Shown piece after piece: positions 1 through 7,509 of a DNA stretch of 14,508 bases. Position numbers and translations under genes: made by a program. The notes beneath the pieces are model-generated. The model worked only from the letters and a program-made list of their open reading frames with translations, made no database searches and was not told the origin of the DNA. Each line of letters starts with the position of its first letter. The stretch's first letter is position 1. Origin of the DNA: Acetobacteraceae bacterium (GTDB lineage: Bacteria > Pseudomonadota > Alphaproteobacteria > Acetobacterales > Acetobacteraceae); the NCBI GenBank assembly GCA_003506895.1, contig DNXO01000092.1, forward strand, positions 1 through 14,508. The letters are read 5' to 3'.

Positions 1-61
1 CACACAAGATTCATGATAGGCTCGGATCAAATGGGACAGGTCCGCGCGAAACGCCCAATTT

Positions 62-118
62 TTCTTCGTGAAACTTCGTGCGCACTTCGTGTGACTTCGT
101 GTCCGCTTGATTTCCGTG
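62..118. repeat. Phased CTTCGTG direct-repeat array
   Basis: Four exact copies of CTTCGTG start at 64, 74, 85 and 95, so they are spaced 10, 11 and 10 bp, about one DNA helical turn each. A degenerate fifth copy (TTCCGTG) lies at 112-118. The array sits in the non-coding stretch upstream of the cupin gene. It may be a dispersed repeat family or a protein-binding array. The sequence CGTGAAACTTC within it recurs once more at 8871-8881. Confidence 0.7.
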
Positions 119-126
119 CCCGAATA

Positions 127-136
127 CCCCCCCCCC
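127..136 (+). repeat. Homopolymer run of ten C
   Basis: Ten consecutive C residues lie about 70 bp upstream of the cupin start codon. A tract of this length is prone to replication slippage and to sequencing error. Its position in the probable promoter or leader region would let length changes alter expression, but nothing here shows that they do. Confidence 0.85.
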
Positions 137-205
137 AACCGGCGACCAACTTGCGTTCCCGATCAACCACCTTACCCTGCCCTGAACACCAAAAGGGAGT
201 AAACC

Positions 206-622
206 ATGAAGATCCTCCGTTCCTCGGCCCGCAAAACCAATCGCGCCCCCGCCTCCAACTTCACCGGGACCGTCTTCTCCGATGAGGTCGTGGTCGGCGT
301 CGCCCCGTCCCGCATGCGCGGCTCCGTCGTCTCGTTCACCCCCGGCGCTCGGACAGCCTGGCACAGCCATCCAGTCGGTCAGACCCTGTTCTGCCTCTCC
401 GGGGCCGGCCGCGTGCAGCGCGAAGGCGAGCAGGTCCAGGAAATCCGCCCGGGCGACACCGTGATCATCCCGCCGGATGTGCGCCACTGGCACGGCGCGG
501 CACCGGACAAGCTGTTCTCCCACCTCGCGATGTCGGAACTGAACGACAAGGGCGAAGGCACCGCGTGGTTCGAGCATGTGTCGGACGAGGACTACAACGC
601 CAAGCCCGCGCCAGTAACCTGA
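206..622 (+). CDS. Cupin-domain protein, (R)-mandelonitrile-lyase-like
   Basis: A 138-aa single-domain cupin. The start is supported by AGGGAG about 6 nt upstream of the ATG. The first metal-binding motif is GARTAWHSHPVGQT (G47-T60), with H53, H55 and Q59; the second region has H94 and H96 in RHWHGAAP. The Gln in place of the usual cupin Glu, the AWHSHPxGQT signature and the ligand spacing match what I recall of the Mn-dependent bacterial hydroxynitrile lyase family typified by Granulicella tundricola GtHNL (H53, H55, Q59, H94). That family also contains many proteins of unknown activity, so lyase activity is not established. There is no signal peptide, so it is probably cytoplasmic. It converges on a flavin monooxygenase gene. 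Confidence 0.85.
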   Translation: MKILRSSARKTNRAPASNFTGTVFSDEVVVGVAPSRMRGSVVSFTPGARTAWHSHPVGQTLFCLSGAGRVQREGEQVQEIRPGDTVIIPPDVRHWHGAAPDKLFSHLAMSELNDKGEGTAWFEHVSDEDYNAKPAPVT

Positions 623-627
623 AAGGC

Positions 628-649
628 GGGAGGGGCAACACCCCCTCCC
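628..649. terminator. Hairpin between convergent cupin and monooxygenase genes
   Basis: GGGAGGGG (628-635) pairs perfectly with CCCCTCCC (642-649) around a 6-nt loop, in the 34-bp gap between two convergent stop codons. No T-run follows on either strand, so this is a likely bidirectional transcript-end hairpin rather than a textbook intrinsic terminator. Confidence 0.45.
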
Positions 650-656
650 AACCACC

Positions 657-2312
657 CTACTCCGCCGCCACCGCTACCTTGTCCGCTCCGGACAGTGAGA
701 AGCCCTCGTATCCGTTCGCGGCGATCTCATCGCACTTCAGCCGGTAAGCACCCACGCCGCCGATATACGGCATGAACACGCGCGGCTTGCCCGGAATGTT
801 GGCGCCCATGTACCAGGATGCCGCCGACGGGTACAGCGTGGTGTGTGCAACCTCATTCCCATGATCGACCCAGGCGTTCTCCGCCGCCAGCGTCGGTTCG
901 ATGCAATCCAGTCCACGGTCACGCAGATGAAGAAGGCAATCCGCGATCCAATCGACGTGCTGTTCGATTGACACGATCATGTTGCTCAACACCGACGGGC
1001 TGCCAGGGCCGGTGATCATGAACATGTTGGGGAATCCCGCCGTCATCAGGCCGAGATAGGTCCTGGCACCAGGGGCCCATTTGTCCGCCAGCGCCGCCCC
1101 TGCCCGGCCGACGATCCCCATGCGGGTCAATGCACCGGTCATCGCATCGAATCCGGTGGCGAAGACGATCGCATCGAATGCGTAGTCCTTGCCCCCGACC
1201 CGCAGGCCCTCGGGCGTGACTGCTTCAATCGGGGCGTCGCGGATATCCACCAGATCGACGTTCGGACGGTTGAAGGTCAGGTAGTAATCGGTATCGACGC
1301 AGATCCGCTTCGTGCCGATCGGATGGCTCGTCGGCGCCAGCAGCTCCGCCTTCGCCGGATCCTTGACCATCGCCCGAATCTTCGAGCGGACGAACGCCGC
1401 CGCCGTGTCGTTGGACGCCTTGTTGAAGATCAGGTCGTTGAACGAGGCCATGAAGGTCGTGCCGCCGCTCTCCCACCGCTTTTCATAAACCGCCAGGCGA
1501 TCGGCCTCCGGCGTTTCGATAGCGGACTGGTCGTTCGGGTTGGCCAGTATGCCGTTGCGGGTCATCCGAGCCTCGGCGCGCTTGGCCGGATATGCCTCCT
1601 TCCAGGCGTGGGCGTAGTCATCGGTCATCGGACGGTTGCGCGACGGGATGCTGAAATTCGGCGTGCGCTGGAACACGGTGACCTGGGCGGCCTGGCCGGC
1701 GATCACCGGGATGGACTGGATCGCGGAGGAACCGGTGCCGACCACGCCAACGCGCAGGCCGGTGAAATCGACGCCCTCATGCGGCCAATGACCGGTGTGG
1801 TAGATTTTGCCCTTGAAGCTGTCGATGCCGGGGAAGTCGGGCATCCGGGCGGCTGACAGGCAACCAGTCGCCATTACGCAGAATCCCGCGGACAGGACAT
1901 CGCCGCGGTCGGTGCGAACAGTCCAGCGGTTGGTGGCTTCGTCGAATTCCGCCCCGGTGACGCGGGTTTCGAAACGCATGTCGCGACGCAGGTCCAGGCG
2001 ATCGGCAACGAAGTTGGCATAGCGCAAAATTTCCGGCTGGCCGGCGAACACCTCGCTCCATTGCCAGTCCTGCTGGATGCCTTCGTCGAAGGAGTAGGAA
2101 TACTGCATGCTTTCCACGTCGCAGCGAGCACCAGGGTAGCGGTTCCAGTACCAAGTGCCGCCAACGCCGGTGGCGACGTCGAACACGATGGCGGACATCC
2201 CCAGGCCGCGCAGCCGATGCAGCATGTACATGCCGCCGAAGCCGGCGCCGACGATGACGACATCGATTTTACCCGTAACGGGCGCGCGTAGGGTTTCGGC
2301 TGGCTGTGACAT
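657..2312 (-). CDS. FAD/NADPH-dependent Baeyer-Villiger-type monooxygenase
   Basis: A 551-aa class B flavoprotein monooxygenase. The FAD-binding Rossmann motif GAGFGG is at residues 22-27, followed by GGTWYWNRYPGARCD (51-65), typical of the BVMO/FMO group. The BVMO fingerprint FxGxxxHxxxWP is present as FKGKIYHTGHWP (166-177), followed by His rather than the usual Asp. The NADPH-binding motif GTGSSA is at 192-197. Such enzymes insert oxygen next to a carbonyl to make esters or lactones, or oxygenate heteroatoms; the substrate cannot be read from sequence. I chose ATG 2312 because GGAG lies 5 nt upstream; the ATG at 2342 adds ten residues and has no ribosome-binding site. It is a single transcription unit, divergent from rplM and convergent with the cupin. 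Confidence 0.92.
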   Translation of the reverse strand: MSQPAETLRAPVTGKIDVVIVGAGFGGMYMLHRLRGLGMSAIVFDVATGVGGTWYWNRYPGARCDVESMQYSYSFDEGIQQDWQWSEVFAGQPEILRYANFVADRLDLRRDMRFETRVTGAEFDEATNRWTVRTDRGDVLSAGFCVMATGCLSAARMPDFPGIDSFKGKIYHTGHWPHEGVDFTGLRVGVVGTGSSAIQSIPVIAGQAAQVTVFQRTPNFSIPSRNRPMTDDYAHAWKEAYPAKRAEARMTRNGILANPNDQSAIETPEADRLAVYEKRWESGGTTFMASFNDLIFNKASNDTAAAFVRSKIRAMVKDPAKAELLAPTSHPIGTKRICVDTDYYLTFNRPNVDLVDIRDAPIEAVTPEGLRVGGKDYAFDAIVFATGFDAMTGALTRMGIVGRAGAALADKWAPGARTYLGLMTAGFPNMFMITGPGSPSVLSNMIVSIEQHVDWIADCLLHLRDRGLDCIEPTLAAENAWVDHGNEVAHTTLYPSAASWYMGANIPGKPRVFMPYIGGVGAYRLKCDEIAANGYEGFSLSGADKVAVAAE

Positions 2313-2432
2313 GAAGGCTCCATGGATGGTGATTGGGAGCATCGGATAACGGCGGGACCGGGTTTGTCAACTCATTGGTAGGTTTTTGGACTGATCGGTG
2401 TCCAGCACCCGAGGACATCGACCGGACCGGTA

Positions 2433-2452
2433 TGTGGTATTAGATTACCACA
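2433..2452. promoter_or_regulatory. 20-bp palindrome upstream of the rplM promoter
   Basis: TGTGGTA (2433-2439) and TACCACA (2446-2452) form perfect 7-bp inverted arms around TTAGAT. The dyad ends 12 bp before the rplM -35 hexamer and lies in the divergent region shared with the monooxygenase gene. Its form resembles a dimeric regulator operator, loosely of GntR type, but no regulator gene is in the window. Confidence 0.5.
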
Positions 2453-2464
2453 CAGGAAAACCCC

Positions 2465-2493
2465 TTGACCGTCAGGGCTTACACCTCCATAAG
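2465..2493 (+). promoter_or_regulatory. Predicted sigma70-type promoter of rplM-rpsI
   Basis: TTGACC (2465-2470) and CATAAG (2488-2493) are separated by exactly 17 bp. Transcription would start near 2500, leaving a leader of about 30 nt before the rplM ATG at 2529. The location and strong -35 fit a housekeeping ribosomal-protein promoter. Confidence 0.6.
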
Positions 2494-2528
2494 CCGCGCC
2501 TTCTGAACCACGGACGCTTATAAAAACC

Positions 2529-2996
2529 ATGCTCAAGAGCACGCCCTCCATCAAACCGTCGGAGGTGACTAAAGGCTGGGTGCTGATCGATGCCGAAGGC
2601 GTCGTTCTCGGCCGCCTCGCCGTTGTCATCGCCAACCGCCTGCGCGGCAAGCACAAGCCGCAATTCACCCCGCACGTCGATTGCGGCGACAACGTCGTCG
2701 TCGTCAACGCAGCCAAGGTGAAGGTCACCGGCAACAAGCTGGACCAGTCGGTCTTCTACTACCACACCGGCTATGCCGGCGGCATCAAAGGCCGTTCGAT
2801 CCGCCAGCGCCTTGAATCCAAGCATCCCGAGCGGGTGCTGGAAAAGGCCGTGGAGCGCATGATCACGCGCGGCCCGCTGCAGCGTAAGCAGATGAAGCAC
2901 CTCCATATCTATGGTGGTCCCGAACACCCGCATGACGGCCAGCAGCCGCAAACGCTGGACGTCGCCGCGATGAACCCTAAGAACAAGAGGGGCTGA
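2529..2996 (+). CDS. rplM: 50S ribosomal protein L13
   Basis: A 155-aa protein matching the full length and conserved blocks of bacterial L13: LGRLA near residue 28, RGKHKPQFTPHVDCGD (about 39-54), VTGNK, YYHTGYAGGIK, PERVLEKAVERMI, and EHPHDGQQP near the C terminus. L13 is an early 23S rRNA-binding protein of the large subunit. It is followed after 5 nt by rpsI, the near-universal bacterial operon pair. The start is preceded by TATAAAAACC with no clear Shine-Dalgarno sequence, unusual for such a highly expressed gene, but no alternative start gives a better family match. In many alphaproteobacteria rpsI is followed by argC; here a convergent ClC gene follows. Confidence 0.98.
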   Translation: MLKSTPSIKPSEVTKGWVLIDAEGVVLGRLAVVIANRLRGKHKPQFTPHVDCGDNVVVVNAAKVKVTGNKLDQSVFYYHTGYAGGIKGRSIRQRLESKHPERVLEKAVERMITRGPLQRKQMKHLHIYGGPEHPHDGQQPQTLDVAAMNPKNKRG

Positions 2997-3001
2997 GACC
3001 G

Positions 3002-3538
3002 ATGTCAGGAATTCAAACCGGCAGCCTCGCCGACCTGAAAGAGGCGCTCGCCGCCCGCCAGGCCGCTGCTGAAGCCGAAGCCGCCGCAACCGGCGCGCCC
3101 GCGCCCGTCGCCATTTCCACCCAGCCGAAGCGGGAGCCGAAGCGCGACGAACTGGGCCGCTCCTACGCCACGGGCCGCCGCAAGGAATCCACCGCGCGCG
3201 TGTGGATCAAGCCCGGCAAGGGCGAGATCATGGTGAACGGCAAGAAGGTCGTGCAGTATTTTGCCCGTCCAGTTCTGCGCATGCTGCTGACGCAGCCGTT
3301 CCTGGTGGCCGATCGCTACAACCAGTTCGACGTGTTCTGCACCGTCAGCGGTGGCGGTCTGTCCGGTCAGGCCGGCGCCGTTCGCCACGGCATCAGCCGT
3401 GCGCTCACATACTATGAACCGGACCTGCGGAGCATCCTGAAGGTCGCCGGCTTCCTGACCCGTGACTCGCGTGCGGTCGAACGCAAGAAGTACGGCAAGG
3501 CGAAAGCCCGCCGCAGCTTCCAGTTCAGCAAGCGCTGA
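3002..3538 (+). CDS. rpsI: 30S ribosomal protein S9
   Basis: A 178-aa S9. The conserved core begins near residue 53 (GRSYATGRRKESTARVW), continues through GKGEIMVNGK, the GGGLSGQAGAVRHGISRAL block (117-135), and ends in RRSFQFSKR; the basic SKR tail reaches the ribosomal P site. Residues 1-52 are an Ala/Glu/Lys-rich extension absent from the roughly 130-aa E. coli protein. Alphaproteobacterial S9 proteins often carry such an extension, and this one is on the long side. The ATG lies 5 nt after the rplM stop and is preceded by GAGGGG at a workable distance. It is cotranscribed with rplM and ends at a strong terminator. Confidence 0.98.
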   Translation: MSGIQTGSLADLKEALAARQAAAEAEAAATGAPAPVAISTQPKREPKRDELGRSYATGRRKESTARVWIKPGKGEIMVNGKKVVQYFARPVLRMLLTQPFLVADRYNQFDVFCTVSGGGLSGQAGAVRHGISRALTYYEPDLRSILKVAGFLTRDSRAVERKKYGKAKARRSFQFSKR

Positions 3539-3558
3539 TCTGGCCTTCCAAGGACAAG

Positions 3559-3590
3559 AAAAAGAGGCGCTTTCGGGCGCCTCTTTTTTT
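3559..3590. terminator. Intrinsic terminator after rpsI, probably bidirectional
   Basis: GAGGCGC (3564-3570) and GCGCCTC (3577-3583) form a perfect stem around TTTCGG, followed by seven T (3584-3590). The A-run before the stem extends pairing to about 12 bp and supplies a U-tract on the other strand, so the element can also terminate the convergent ClC gene ending at 3598. Confidence 0.92.
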
Positions 3591-3597
3591 GTTCGGC

Positions 3598-4944
3598 CTA
3601 TTCCTCGGGCGTGGCGTGGCGACCACCCTGCACCTGCAGGAAGCGCCGGGCCAACGCCCCATACAGCGGGCGCCGGCAGACCAGACGCGATACCGCGAAC
3701 GACAGGAACGCCGTTGCCATCAGCGGAATCATCAGGGTCTGATTGGCTGTCATCTCCATCACGATGACCGATGCGGTAATCGGCGCCTGCACCACGCCTG
3801 AGAAATACGCGGTCATGCCCAGCAGGATCATCGCACCGGCCGGCGCGGCCGGGACCAGCGGCGCCAGCACCGATCCCAAACCGGCGCCAATCGATAAAGA
3901 CGGCGCGAAAATGCCGCCCGGAATACCGCTGACATAAGACACCACCGTCGCGGCCAGCTTCAGCAGCGCATAGACCGGCGGAAGCGTCGAATGCGCCTCC
4001 ACCATGCCGCGGGCCTGATCATACCCGGTGCCATAGGTCTGGCCGCCGGACAGCGTGCCGATGACCGCCAGCAGCAGTCCGCACAAAGCGGCGAACACGA
4101 CCGGATATCGCAGGATAAACTTGCCGGCGAACCCCGGCAGTCCGCGCGCGGCGATGATCAACGACTGACTGAACAGCCCACCCGCGAGACCACCAACCAC
4201 ACTGCACACAATCACGCCCAGTATGGCGTCGCGGTTCGTCATCACCGCGGCCGTCTGCCCAAAATAGGTGTAGTTGCCGACCAGACCCAAAGTCGTCGCG
4301 CCCGCCACCACCACCGCGGTGAACACGGTCCCGGACGTGCGAGCCTCGAACGAGTGACTGAGTTCCTCGATGGCGAACACGATCCCGGCCAGCGGCGTAT
4401 TGAACGCGGCCGCGACCCCCGCCGCCCCACCCGCCAGCACCAGCGCTCGGCGCAGTTCCAGGCGCGGCAGGCGCAACAATTTGCCCAGGGCATGCATGAT
4501 AGAGGCTCCGACCTGGACGGTCGGCCCCTCGCGGCCAATCGACGCGCCGGACGCAAGACCCAGCAGGGTCAGAAGAACCTTGCCGGCGGCGATGCGCAGC
4601 GAGAGGACGCGGTCCACCATCGCGTCGTCAGTCATATGCAGAGCGGCGATCGTCTGCGGGATGCCGCTGCCCTGGGCGCCGGGGAAAACGAACTTGGTCA
4701 GCAGGAAGGCAATCGTCAGCCCGGCCGGCGCGACAATGTACGGCAGCCACGGATGGCCGGCGATAGAATGCAGGAACAAGCCGCTGGCATAGTCCGAGGC
4801 CTTGGCGAAGCCGACCGCGACCGCCGCCACCAGGACAGCACCAACCCAAAACACCACGCGGCGCCACCACAGGCGGGGCGACACCAACGGCATCCGGCCC
4901 ATTCGCCGCAGCCGCAACAAATGGCCGCCTCGTCCAAGTTCCAT
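3598..4944 (-). CDS. ClC-family chloride/proton antiporter
   Basis: A 448-aa multi-pass inner-membrane protein. All three ClC anion-pathway signatures are present: GSGIP (92-96), GREGP (137-141) and GIFAP (344-348), plus the pore tyrosine in RPLY (Y428). The gating glutamate is E139, and the internal proton-pathway glutamate is E194 in AIEEL, equivalent to E. coli ClcA E148 and E203. Having both argues for an H+/Cl- exchanger rather than a channel. Ser in GSGIP favours chloride over nitrate. The protein ends soon after the last transmembrane helix with no CBS domains. AGGA lies 6 nt before the chosen ATG. It could contribute to acid resistance or charge balance. It is probably a single-gene unit convergent with rpsI. 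Confidence 0.93.
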   Translation of the reverse strand: MELGRGGHLLRLRRMGRMPLVSPRLWWRRVVFWVGAVLVAAVAVGFAKASDYASGLFLHSIAGHPWLPYIVAPAGLTIAFLLTKFVFPGAQGSGIPQTIAALHMTDDAMVDRVLSLRIAAGKVLLTLLGLASGASIGREGPTVQVGASIMHALGKLLRLPRLELRRALVLAGGAAGVAAAFNTPLAGIVFAIEELSHSFEARTSGTVFTAVVVAGATTLGLVGNYTYFGQTAAVMTNRDAILGVIVCSVVGGLAGGLFSQSLIIAARGLPGFAGKFILRYPVVFAALCGLLLAVIGTLSGGQTYGTGYDQARGMVEAHSTLPPVYALLKLAATVVSYVSGIPGGIFAPSLSIGAGLGSVLAPLVPAAPAGAMILLGMTAYFSGVVQAPITASVIVMEMTANQTLMIPLMATAFLSFAVSRLVCRRPLYGALARRFLQVQGGRHATPEE

Positions 4945-5040
4945 GAAGGTCCTTACATTGTCCTAACCAGGAACGGGATATCTGCCATAGTGGCCGGGCA
5001 TCGGACAGTGGCTCCAACGGTTGGGCGCAAGGCTGGCCTC

Positions 5041-5646
5041 CTAAAGTGCCCCACCGGCGAGCCAGGCGGCACCGCGCCCATACAGCCGCTCGACCTCCGG
5101 CCCTTTCAGGCCGGGCATGTCCGGCTTCACCTTGTAGCCGATCCGGGTCTGGATATACGCCAGATGGCGGTAGCCGGCGGGAAACCGGGCAAGCAGCTCC
5201 GGATCCAGTTCCAGTTTGGCGGAGGGACTGATCGGGATCAGCGTGTCCTTCTCATAGATCGGCTGGCGCAGCACCATGCCCCAGCGTCCCTGCCGCTTTT
5301 CCAGGAAGTCGTAGAACCGGCCGGTGCAGACGATGTCGCACAACACGCCCTCCACCTCGCCACGCTGGGAGATCGTCATCTTCGTCTGCGAAACCGCGCG
5401 GTCGCCCGCCAAATCGATCGAGATGCCGCCGAGGAAATGCAGGATGCTGACGCCTTTGTCCCAGCCTTCCTTGCTGACGCGGATGAATTCGTCGGCCGTG
5501 CCTTGGAACCACGTGGCCATCATGACCCCGTCGTCGTGCCAGACGGTACGGAACCGCTCCCAATGTCCGGCGTCGCGCCAGACGACCCAGTTTTCCAGTA
5601 GTTCACGGATCTCCCGGCGATCGGCGATCGGGTCGCTGGCTGTCAT
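5041..5646 (-). CDS. NTF2/SnoaL-like domain protein
   Basis: A 201-aa soluble protein with the features of the SnoaL/scytalone-dehydratase-like alpha+beta barrel: a leading helix (IADRREIRELLENW), WRDAGHWERFRTVWHDDGVM (about 23-42), ILHFLGG with a conserved-type His at 70, and a strand-rich C-terminal half containing GRFYDFLEKRQGRWGMV (109-125). Members of this fold act as dehydratases, isomerases, cyclases or dioxygenase small-subunit relatives. No partner gene in the window decides between these. The C-terminal 60 residues extend beyond a minimal domain of about 130 aa. GGAGG sits 8 nt before the ATG. It is divergent from the solute-binding-protein gene across 122 bp, which could hold shared control. 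Confidence 0.75.
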   Translation of the reverse strand: MTASDPIADRREIRELLENWVVWRDAGHWERFRTVWHDDGVMMATWFQGTADEFIRVSKEGWDKGVSILHFLGGISIDLAGDRAVSQTKMTISQRGEVEGVLCDIVCTGRFYDFLEKRQGRWGMVLRQPIYEKDTLIPISPSAKLELDPELLARFPAGYRHLAYIQTRIGYKVKPDMPGLKGPEVERLYGRGAAWLAGGAL

Positions 5647-5768
5647 TCAGATGCCTCCGCAAAGATTGCGGCCAGACTATCCCAGCGCCGCGAGCGGGCA
5701 AACCGGCCTTTCATTCCCGACCGAAATGGCGCAGCCTGCCGCAAAACAAAACGACAACGGGGGAAAAC

Positions 5769-7019
5769 ATGTCCTGGCTTTCACGTTTCGCGTGCAGCTT
5801 GCTGCCGGCGGCGCTTTTGGTTGCTGGCGCGGCGCACGCCGCCGAACCGTTCACCATAGGGCTAAACCTCGGTCAGACCGGCGCGCTGGCGCCCAACGGC
5901 AAGGCCGCCCTTCTCGCCATGCAGATCTGGGTCGAAGACACCAATGCCAAGGGCGGACTGCTCGGTCGCCCGGTCAAGCTGCTGACCTATGACGACCAAT
6001 CCAATCCGGCGCTGGTTCCGGGCATCCTGTCGAAGCTGCTGGATGTGGATAAAGTGGACATGCTGATCGCCGGCAACGGCACCAACATGGTTGCCCCCGC
6101 CCTGCCCTTCGCGATGCAGCACAACCTGACCCTGGTCGGGCTGTTCGGCCTGGATGTGAACAGCGAGTTCCACTACCCGAACTACTTCTCGATCATTCCG
6201 GCCGGCGGCGACAAACCGAAAGAGGCGTTCTCGGCCGGGTTCTTTGCGCTGGCCGCCGCTGCCAATCCCAAACCGAAGACCATCGCCCTGGTCGGCGCGG
6301 ATGCGGAATTCGCGCGCAACGCCGTGGACGGCGCCCGTGCGCAGGCGAAACGAGACGGCTACCGGATCGTCTATGACAGCACCTATCCGCCGACAACCTC
6401 TGACTACTCGCCGATTATCCGGGCGATCCAGGCGACGAAACCGGACATGGTGTTCGTGGGATCGTATCCGCCCGACACTGTTGGAATGATCCGGGCGGCC
6501 AATGAGGTCGGGCTGGACGTGAAGATGTTCGGCGGCGGCATGGTCGGCTTGCAGGCGACCGCGATCAAGACGCAGCTTGGGCCGTTGCTGAACGGGATCG
6601 TCAACTACGATTTCTGGCTGCCGGTGGGATCATACGCCTCGCCCGAGGCGAAGGCGTTCCTGGCGAAATACCAGTCACGGGTTGGCGAAAGCGGCGTCGA
6701 TGCGCTGGGATACTACCTGCCGCCGTTCGCCTATGCGGATTTGCAGGTTGTGGGGGAGGCGGTAACGGCGACCGGCGGGACCGACCAGAAAAAGCTGGCG
6801 GATTACCTGCGCTCCCACACGTTCCACACCATCGTCGGCGATATCAAGTTCGGCCCGAACGGCGAATGGGCGGAGCCACGGGTGCTGGAGGTGCAGTTCC
6901 ACGACATCAAGGGGCACGACACCGAACAGTTCCGCACGTTGGGCACGCAGACGGTGCTTTACCCGCCGGCGTTGAAATCGGGGGAACTGCGATATCCTTA
7001 CACAAGCGCGCGGAACTGA
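5769..7019 (+). CDS. ABC-transporter periplasmic binding protein, branched-chain amino acid type
   Basis: A 416-aa secreted protein of the LivK/Peripla_BP_6 family. A Sec signal peptide is clear: R6, a hydrophobic core and a likely cleavage at AHA|AE after residue 24. The mature protein opens with FTIGLNLGQTGALAPNG, the characteristic first strand and ligand-loop region, followed by NAKGGLLGRPVKLLTYDDQS. A second lobe begins near KTIALVGADAEFARN. GGGGGAAAAC supports the start. No permease or ATPase genes adjoin it, so it is an orphan component that must use a transporter encoded elsewhere, or act as a sensor. Many such orphan proteins in this group bind aromatic or other organic acids rather than amino acids; the ligand here is unknown. 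Confidence 0.9.
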   Translation: MSWLSRFACSLLPAALLVAGAAHAAEPFTIGLNLGQTGALAPNGKAALLAMQIWVEDTNAKGGLLGRPVKLLTYDDQSNPALVPGILSKLLDVDKVDMLIAGNGTNMVAPALPFAMQHNLTLVGLFGLDVNSEFHYPNYFSIIPAGGDKPKEAFSAGFFALAAAANPKPKTIALVGADAEFARNAVDGARAQAKRDGYRIVYDSTYPPTTSDYSPIIRAIQATKPDMVFVGSYPPDTVGMIRAANEVGLDVKMFGGGMVGLQATAIKTQLGPLLNGIVNYDFWLPVGSYASPEAKAFLAKYQSRVGESGVDALGYYLPPFAYADLQVVGEAVTATGGTDQKKLADYLRSHTFHTIVGDIKFGPNGEWAEPRVLEVQFHDIKGHDTEQFRTLGTQTVLYPPALKSGELRYPYTSARN

Positions 7020-7026
7020 CCGGGAA

Positions 7027-7425
7027 TCAGGCGGCCAAGCCGAAATGCGCGATGTCGGCCTGCGTCGCCTTCCACGCCGCGTTGCCACGCCATTCCTTGA
7101 TTAGCGTCGAAAAATCCTCGCCGTAGCGCACGCGGAACAGAAGCGTGCGCCGCGGGCCGTTCTCATACTCATGCGGTTCGCCCCGTGGATGCACGACGAA
7201 GCCGCCGGGAACGATCTCCACGGTCTGATCCGGCGTGCGCATGATGCCGCCGCCTTCCAGGCAGAAATAGATCTCGGTGCAGTTGGGATGCAGGTGGTGC
7301 GGGCTGATCTGGCCGGCCTCCCAGCAGGCCACCGTGACGTCGCCCTCGCCGATGCGGCCCAGGACGTGCTCGACATGCTTGATCGGATCCCAGCGCGCTT
7401 CTGTGTGCAGGTTGAAAACGTCCAT
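7027..7425 (-). CDS. Cupin-domain protein
   Basis: A 132-aa single-domain cupin with both consensus motifs intact. Motif 1 is G38-x5-H44-x-H46-x4-E51-x6-G58, and motif 2 is G74-x5-P80-x-G82-x2-H85-x3-N89. The predicted metal ligands are H44, H46, E51 and H85. This is the classical 3-His/1-Glu arrangement, unlike the Gln variant in the cupin at the left end of the window. GGGAGGA precedes the start by about 9 nt. Only 7 bp separate its stop codon from that of the convergent binding-protein gene, leaving no room for a terminator, so the two mRNAs probably overlap at their 3' ends. Substrate and reaction are unknown. Confidence 0.85.
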   Translation of the reverse strand: MDVFNLHTEARWDPIKHVEHVLGRIGEGDVTVACWEAGQISPHHLHPNCTEIYFCLEGGGIMRTPDQTVEIVPGGFVVHPRGEPHEYENGPRRTLLFRVRYGEDFSTLIKEWRGNAAWKATQADIAHFGLAA

Positions 7426-7509
7426 GACCGATCATCCTCCCTGATTGGGCTCAGCTTGAAACCGGATGATCGTGACATCAATACTGGCGCGCACCATGCG
7501 CGCGTGCCG

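Noticed and set aside
62..118. CRISPR array
   Set aside because: The repeats are only 7 bp and are separated by 3-4 bp; there are no spacers of CRISPR length and no cas genes.
11..655. Minus-strand open frame of 214 codons over the cupin region
   Set aside because: It is antisense to a cupin with intact metal ligands and a good ribosome-binding site, and runs through the repeat array and C10 tract.
2313..2342. Ten-residue N-terminal extension of the monooxygenase
   Set aside because: No ribosome-binding site precedes the ATG at 2342, while GGAG is well placed for the ATG at 2312.
3598..4944. CLC-F fluoride exporter
   Set aside because: The protein has GSGIP and GREGP with both pathway glutamates, the chloride/proton exchanger pattern, rather than the altered selectivity motif of CLC-F proteins.
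3991..5601. Very long open frame on the plus strand (536 codons)
   Set aside because: It lies antisense to the ClC gene and NTF2-like gene, both well supported by family motifs. Its translation is rich in Arg, Gln, His and Gly with no domain, as expected of an antisense frame in GC-rich DNA.
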